Below, in pieces: positions 56,301 to 58,546 of a DNA stretch of 58,546 bases. Position 1 is the stretch's first letter, and each line of letters begins with the position of its first letter. The DNA comes from VRUE01 sp036276735. Lineage in GTDB: Bacteria; Actinomycetota; Thermoleophilia; Solirubrobacterales; 70-9. The notes under the pieces were generated by a model that did not search any database, was not told where the DNA came from, and worked only from the letters and a program-made list of their open reading frames with translations. The stretch is from the NCBI GenBank assembly GCA_036276735.1, contig DASUOH010000009.1:1-58546 (forward strand). The letters run 5' to 3'. The position numbers were made by a program, and so were the translations under genes.

Positions 56301-58161
56301 CGCTGAAGGGACCTCGGCCGACACCGCCGCCGACGACTACACCTACGTGGCCGCGCCGGCCGTCTCGAGCCTCAGCCCCAGCCAAGGACCGAGCGCCGGA
56401 GGGACCGAGGTGACGATCACTGGTACCGGCTTCACCGGCGCCAGCGCAGTCAAGTTCGGCGGGACCAACGCGACCGCCTTCACCGTCGAAGGCCCGACCC
56501 AGATCAAAGCGACCTCCCCGTCCGCAAGCGCCGGAGTGGCCGACGTCACCGTGACCACGGTCGGCGGCACCTCGGCCGACACCGCCGCAGACGACTTCAC
56601 GTACCACGCCGCACCGACCATTACCAACCTCAACCCCAGCACCGGCCCACCGGCCGGCGGCAACTCGGTGACGATCACGGGCACCGGCTTCACCGGCGCC
56701 TCAACGGTCAAATTCGGCGCCACCGACGCGACCGCCTTCACGGTCGACAGCGCCACGCAGATCACCGCGACCGCACCGGCCGGGACCGGCACGGTTGACG
56801 TCTCGGTGACCACGATCGGCGGCACCTCGGCGAACACCGCCGCCGACAACTACAGCTTCGGCACTCCGCCGGCGCTTACCTCCTGTGCCCCGAGCGCCGG
56901 GCCGCTGGCCGGCGGCACCCAGGTGACGATCACCGGCACCGATCTGACCGGCGCCACGGCGGTCAAATTCGGCGCTGCCAACGCGACCTCCTTCACGGTA
57001 GAAAGCCCGACCCAGATCAAAGCCACCTCGCCGGCCGGCACCGGCACGGTCGAGATCTCGGTCACGACGCCGGCAGGCAGCTCGAGCACCGGTCCCTGCC
57101 CCTTCACCTACACGGCAGCCCCGACCGTCTCGAGCCTCAGCCCCAACCAGGGCCCCACCGCGGGAGCGACCGAGGTGACGATCGTCGGCACGAACCTGAC
57201 CGGGGCGAGCGCGGTCAAATTCGGCGCAGCGAACGCGACCTCCTTCACGGTAGAAAGCCCGACCCAGGTCAAGGCCACCGCCCCGGCGGGTAGCGCCGGG
57301 GCGGCCGACGTCACGGTCACCACCTCCGGCGGCACCTCGGCGACCGGCGCGCAGACCAAATACGCCTACATCGCCGTGCCGACGATCGCCTCGGTCAGCC
57401 CCGACGCGGGGCCGAGCGCCGGCGGAGACATGGTCACCATCACCGGCACGGGTCTCTCCGGCGCCAGCTTCAAGTTCGGCGCCGCCAGCGCCACCGGCGT
57501 CGTGATCGGCCTCGGCGGCACCTCGGCGACGATGACCGTCCCAGCCGGGTCGACGGGCACCGTCGACGTCACCGCGACCACCGCCGGCGGCACCTCGCCG
57601 ATCGACGCCGACGCCAAGTACACCTACGCCGACCCCCCGGGCTTGACGACCAGTGCGGGCGCGACGGGGATCAGCCAGAGCGCCGCGACCGTCAACGCCG
57701 AGGTCGACCCCAACGGCGTCGCGCTGAGCAAATGCGAGGTCGAGTACGGGCCGACCGCGGCCTACGGGTCCAGGCGCTCCTGCGCATCGCTGCCGGGAGC
57801 GGGAACCGATCCGGTGGCGGTCCAGGCGGTCCTGAGCGGGCTCAGCGCCAACACGACCTACCACTTCCGCTTCATCGTGGTCAACGCGGGAGGGACCATG
57901 ACCGGACCGGACCGGACCTTCGCCACCCTGGCCCACACCTGTGAGACCGACTCGGCCGCCTGCCCGCCCAAGGCCGACCCCGAGGTGCCCCAGGACCACA
58001 GCGGGCCACCGGCGCCGAGCGCAGCCCCGATGCCCCCGGCCAGGAAAGCGCCGAGGTGCAGGAAGGGGTTCAAGCGAAAGCAGGTCAAAGGCAAGGTGCG
58101 CTGCGTCAAGCACAAGAAGAAGAAGGCCAGGAAGGGCCGTAAGGGAAGGAGGGCCCGTTGA
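53398..58161 (+). CDS. Secreted multi-domain surface protein (beta-propeller, FN3-like, six TIG repeats)
   Basis: 1587 residues from a GTG; an ATG at 53434 is an alternative. Signal peptide (LLALALATFTALALAPGASA). Residues about 120-530 are NHL/beta-propeller-like (DAAGNVYVAEEKGF, DANGNIYTASNLSG). About 532-690 hold two InlB/B-repeat-like modules (FKGWGGDCSGTGACEVTMSA). FN3-like blocks follow at about 691-898 and 1415-1511 (GLAPGTTYHFRFVATNEGG). Six IPT/TIG repeats of about 85 residues occupy 900-1411 (SPSQGPSAGGTEVTITGTGF). The C-terminus is Lys/Arg-rich with two Cys. Probably cell-surface, adhesive. The DNA of the TIG repeats is itself repetitive, which favours recombination. Confidence 0.9.
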   Translation: MRAFAKASLGGPMSNQSRLNPHACRITLLALALATFTALALAPGASAAPTRTEDAGLSKPPVVVTGDLTAASNTVTNLSSTAGLEVGQAIAGEKIPAFSAVRIGSLEPTSLSLVNEFGSPVNAEGTQPGVTLTAGLRKPCGIDTDAAGNVYVAEEKGFGGRQITVFKPGEPWEKITSLAVPGITRCGLAVDANGNIYTASNLSGIAKYAPSTSFPPTASTTYSLDNSINGNGILVAANANAVAVNPSDQSVYVSQSQSEQQTLSFTGSPTGGSFTLENLPAGCSAGTASIAWGTNSQRKSNIENALKAACPGAAFTVTQAASHGITFAGNLTAQDVPLMTCNPSLTGGTSPSCALAQGAQGAHRIASYNPDGTLISDTIGSTLPGANFYGVDVYGANGRVYTVDANQNKAYILDPSGSTVLASIDGSEAAAPFAEMSTATLAVDQTNGNVLVSDMQAHKAVVEFNAAGKFIGEVKRSAAPEFGAIAPTSDLAVDNSPARKGTLYVPAASGAGGVTGGAVYAYSPLSPTKTLATSFTPGGSGSIKCNGTACAASYAEESSISLEAQPEAGFALKEWKGGTGSAATCNGSSTPTCTITLSQDSSIEAEFALAGFQLSVTKQGTGQGKVTSTPAGIDCGSECEETFAENTPVTLTATPEPGSAFKGWGGDCSGTGACEVTMSAARSVSATFAAAPTVTTTAGATNILPKAAEVAGSVDPNGSQIDPGSCEVEYGTDTNYGSEKPCSPADPGAGTSPVAVSASLTGLAPGTTYHFRFVATNEGGTGQGTDQTFTTAPLLAPEVTTKAATSIGKATATLNGSVNPKLEAVTDCKFEYETAPVTLPYDSTAPCSPSPGSGNSSVEVSAAIGSLAADTTYQFRLVATNGGGTTNGSEVTFKTLADEKPAIASLSPSQGPAAGGNEVTITGINFTGASAVKFGSADSTAFTVESPTQIKATAPAGSPGTVAISVTTAEGTSADTAADDYTYVAAPAVSSLSPSQGPSAGGTEVTITGTGFTGASAVKFGGTNATAFTVEGPTQIKATSPSASAGVADVTVTTVGGTSADTAADDFTYHAAPTITNLNPSTGPPAGGNSVTITGTGFTGASTVKFGATDATAFTVDSATQITATAPAGTGTVDVSVTTIGGTSANTAADNYSFGTPPALTSCAPSAGPLAGGTQVTITGTDLTGATAVKFGAANATSFTVESPTQIKATSPAGTGTVEISVTTPAGSSSTGPCPFTYTAAPTVSSLSPNQGPTAGATEVTIVGTNLTGASAVKFGAANATSFTVESPTQVKATAPAGSAGAADVTVTTSGGTSATGAQTKYAYIAVPTIASVSPDAGPSAGGDMVTITGTGLSGASFKFGAASATGVVIGLGGTSATMTVPAGSTGTVDVTATTAGGTSPIDADAKYTYADPPGLTTSAGATGISQSAATVNAEVDPNGVALSKCEVEYGPTAAYGSRRSCASLPGAGTDPVAVQAVLSGLSANTTYHFRFIVVNAGGTMTGPDRTFATLAHTCETDSAACPPKADPEVPQDHSGPPAPSAAPMPPARKAPRCRKGFKRKQVKGKVRCVKHKKKKARKGRKGRRAR

Positions 58162-58546
58162 TGCCACGGCTCCGCGCGCTCGCGCTCGCGCTCCTCGGGT
58201 TGCTCGTCGTCGCCCCCGGGGCCCAAGCGGACAAAGGGGTCTATGACACCTTCGGGACGAGCGGGGCCCAGGGGGGGCAGTTCGGCAACATTGGTGGTGG
58301 CATCAGCGGCGTCGCGGTCAACAGCACCGGCGCAGGCGCCGCCGGCGCCGGCGACGTCTACGTCCTCGACCGCGGCAACAACCGCATCCAGCACTTCGAC
58401 GCCGACGGCGCCTTCATCAGGGCTTTCGGCCAAGATGTGATCACCAACACCGGCGCGCCGCCGAACTCCAACGGCACCGGCTATGAGATCTGCGATACGA
58501 CCACCGTGCCGGCCAACACGGCGGCCGACTGCAAGGCGGGGATCGC
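58161..58546 (+). CDS. Secreted NHL/beta-propeller protein (truncated by window end)
   Basis: The frame opens at an ATG sharing a base with the preceding stop (TGATG) and runs off the window: 128 codons. Signal peptide (MPRLRALALALLGLLVVAPG then AQADKG). NHL-like repeat GAGDVYVLDRGNNRIQHFDA followed by GAFIRAFGQD and a Cys-containing NTGAPPNSNGTGYEIC segment, as in other secreted proteins of this group. Co-transcribed with the large surface protein. Confidence 0.85.
   Translation, partial: MPRLRALALALLGLLVVAPGAQADKGVYDTFGTSGAQGGQFGNIGGGISGVAVNSTGAGAAGAGDVYVLDRGNNRIQHFDADGAFIRAFGQDVITNTGAPPNSNGTGYEICDTTTVPANTAADCKAGI

Noticed and set aside
1..58546. tRNA, rRNA, CRISPR arrays, replication origin
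   Set aside because: No cloverleaf with CCA-end pattern, no spaced direct repeats and no DnaA-box cluster noticed on reading both strands.

Overview
The window is about 58.5 kb of very GC-rich DNA with strong G/C preference at third codon positions. It has short intergenic gaps, many stop/start overlaps (ATGA, TGATG, GTGA) and frequent GTG or TTG starts. A complete nuoA-N operon, a class II (B12-dependent) ribonucleotide reductase, a double-length ThyX, and large secreted proteins with NHL-like, FN3-like and TIG repeats and a Lys/Arg-rich tail all point to a high-GC actinobacterium. The Thermoleophilia (Solirubrobacterales-like) are my best guess. That assignment is an inference from gene content, not a database result. 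I saw no rRNA, tRNA, CRISPR array or insertion sequence. No gene-free stretch exceeds 300 bases except the decayed Fic region (52652-53397).

Layout. 1-8.2 kb holds housekeeping and accessory genes: acyl-CoA dehydrogenase (cut by the window edge), RibD-like reductase, sulfotransferase, LPG-synthase-type membrane protein, a prepilin-like protein, a nucleotidyltransferase pair, carbonic anhydrase, a zinc-ribbon protein and a CBS protein. 8.2-11 kb holds ThyX, then the most interesting locus: an MvdD-like ATP-grasp peptide ligase (9810-10718) directly downstream of a 63-codon peptide gene (10728-10919). The peptide ends in five tandem Leu-x-Pro-Glu-(Ser/Thr/Arg) units. This is the signature of a graspetide (omega-ester/amide RiPP) system, with its own consensus promoter placing the transcript start at the ATG. 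11-13.2 kb has a VOC protein, a nitrilase and an AEC transporter. 13.2-27.9 kb is the 14-gene complex I operon on the minus strand. It is interrupted by palindromic elements, three of them inside nuoJ and nuoG coding sequence.

28-39 kb carries an AbiEii-type nucleotidyltransferase pair, flavin reductase, a cytochrome c lipoprotein, serS, a NarL-type regulator, msrB, a CAP protein, MFS, HAD phosphatase and an ABC/FtsX-type exporter. 39-48 kb has nrdJ, a hemolysin III protein, a siroheme-pathway dehydrogenase and a topA-tmk-holB replication cluster whose TopA looks archaeal. 48-58.5 kb has a glycosyltransferase/DUF2304 pair, a two-component system, an AAA/DUF234 ATPase, a broken Fic gene and two adjacent secreted repeat proteins.

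Two window-wide patterns deserve attention. First, many starts lie 6-9 nt downstream of a TANNNT hexamer, implying leaderless mRNAs. At four divergent gene pairs the two opposed hexamers overlap within an 18-28 bp gap. Second, at least nine long palindromes of about 38-111 bp occur. Some form families whose stems differ between copies by compensating base changes while interior sequence is conserved.
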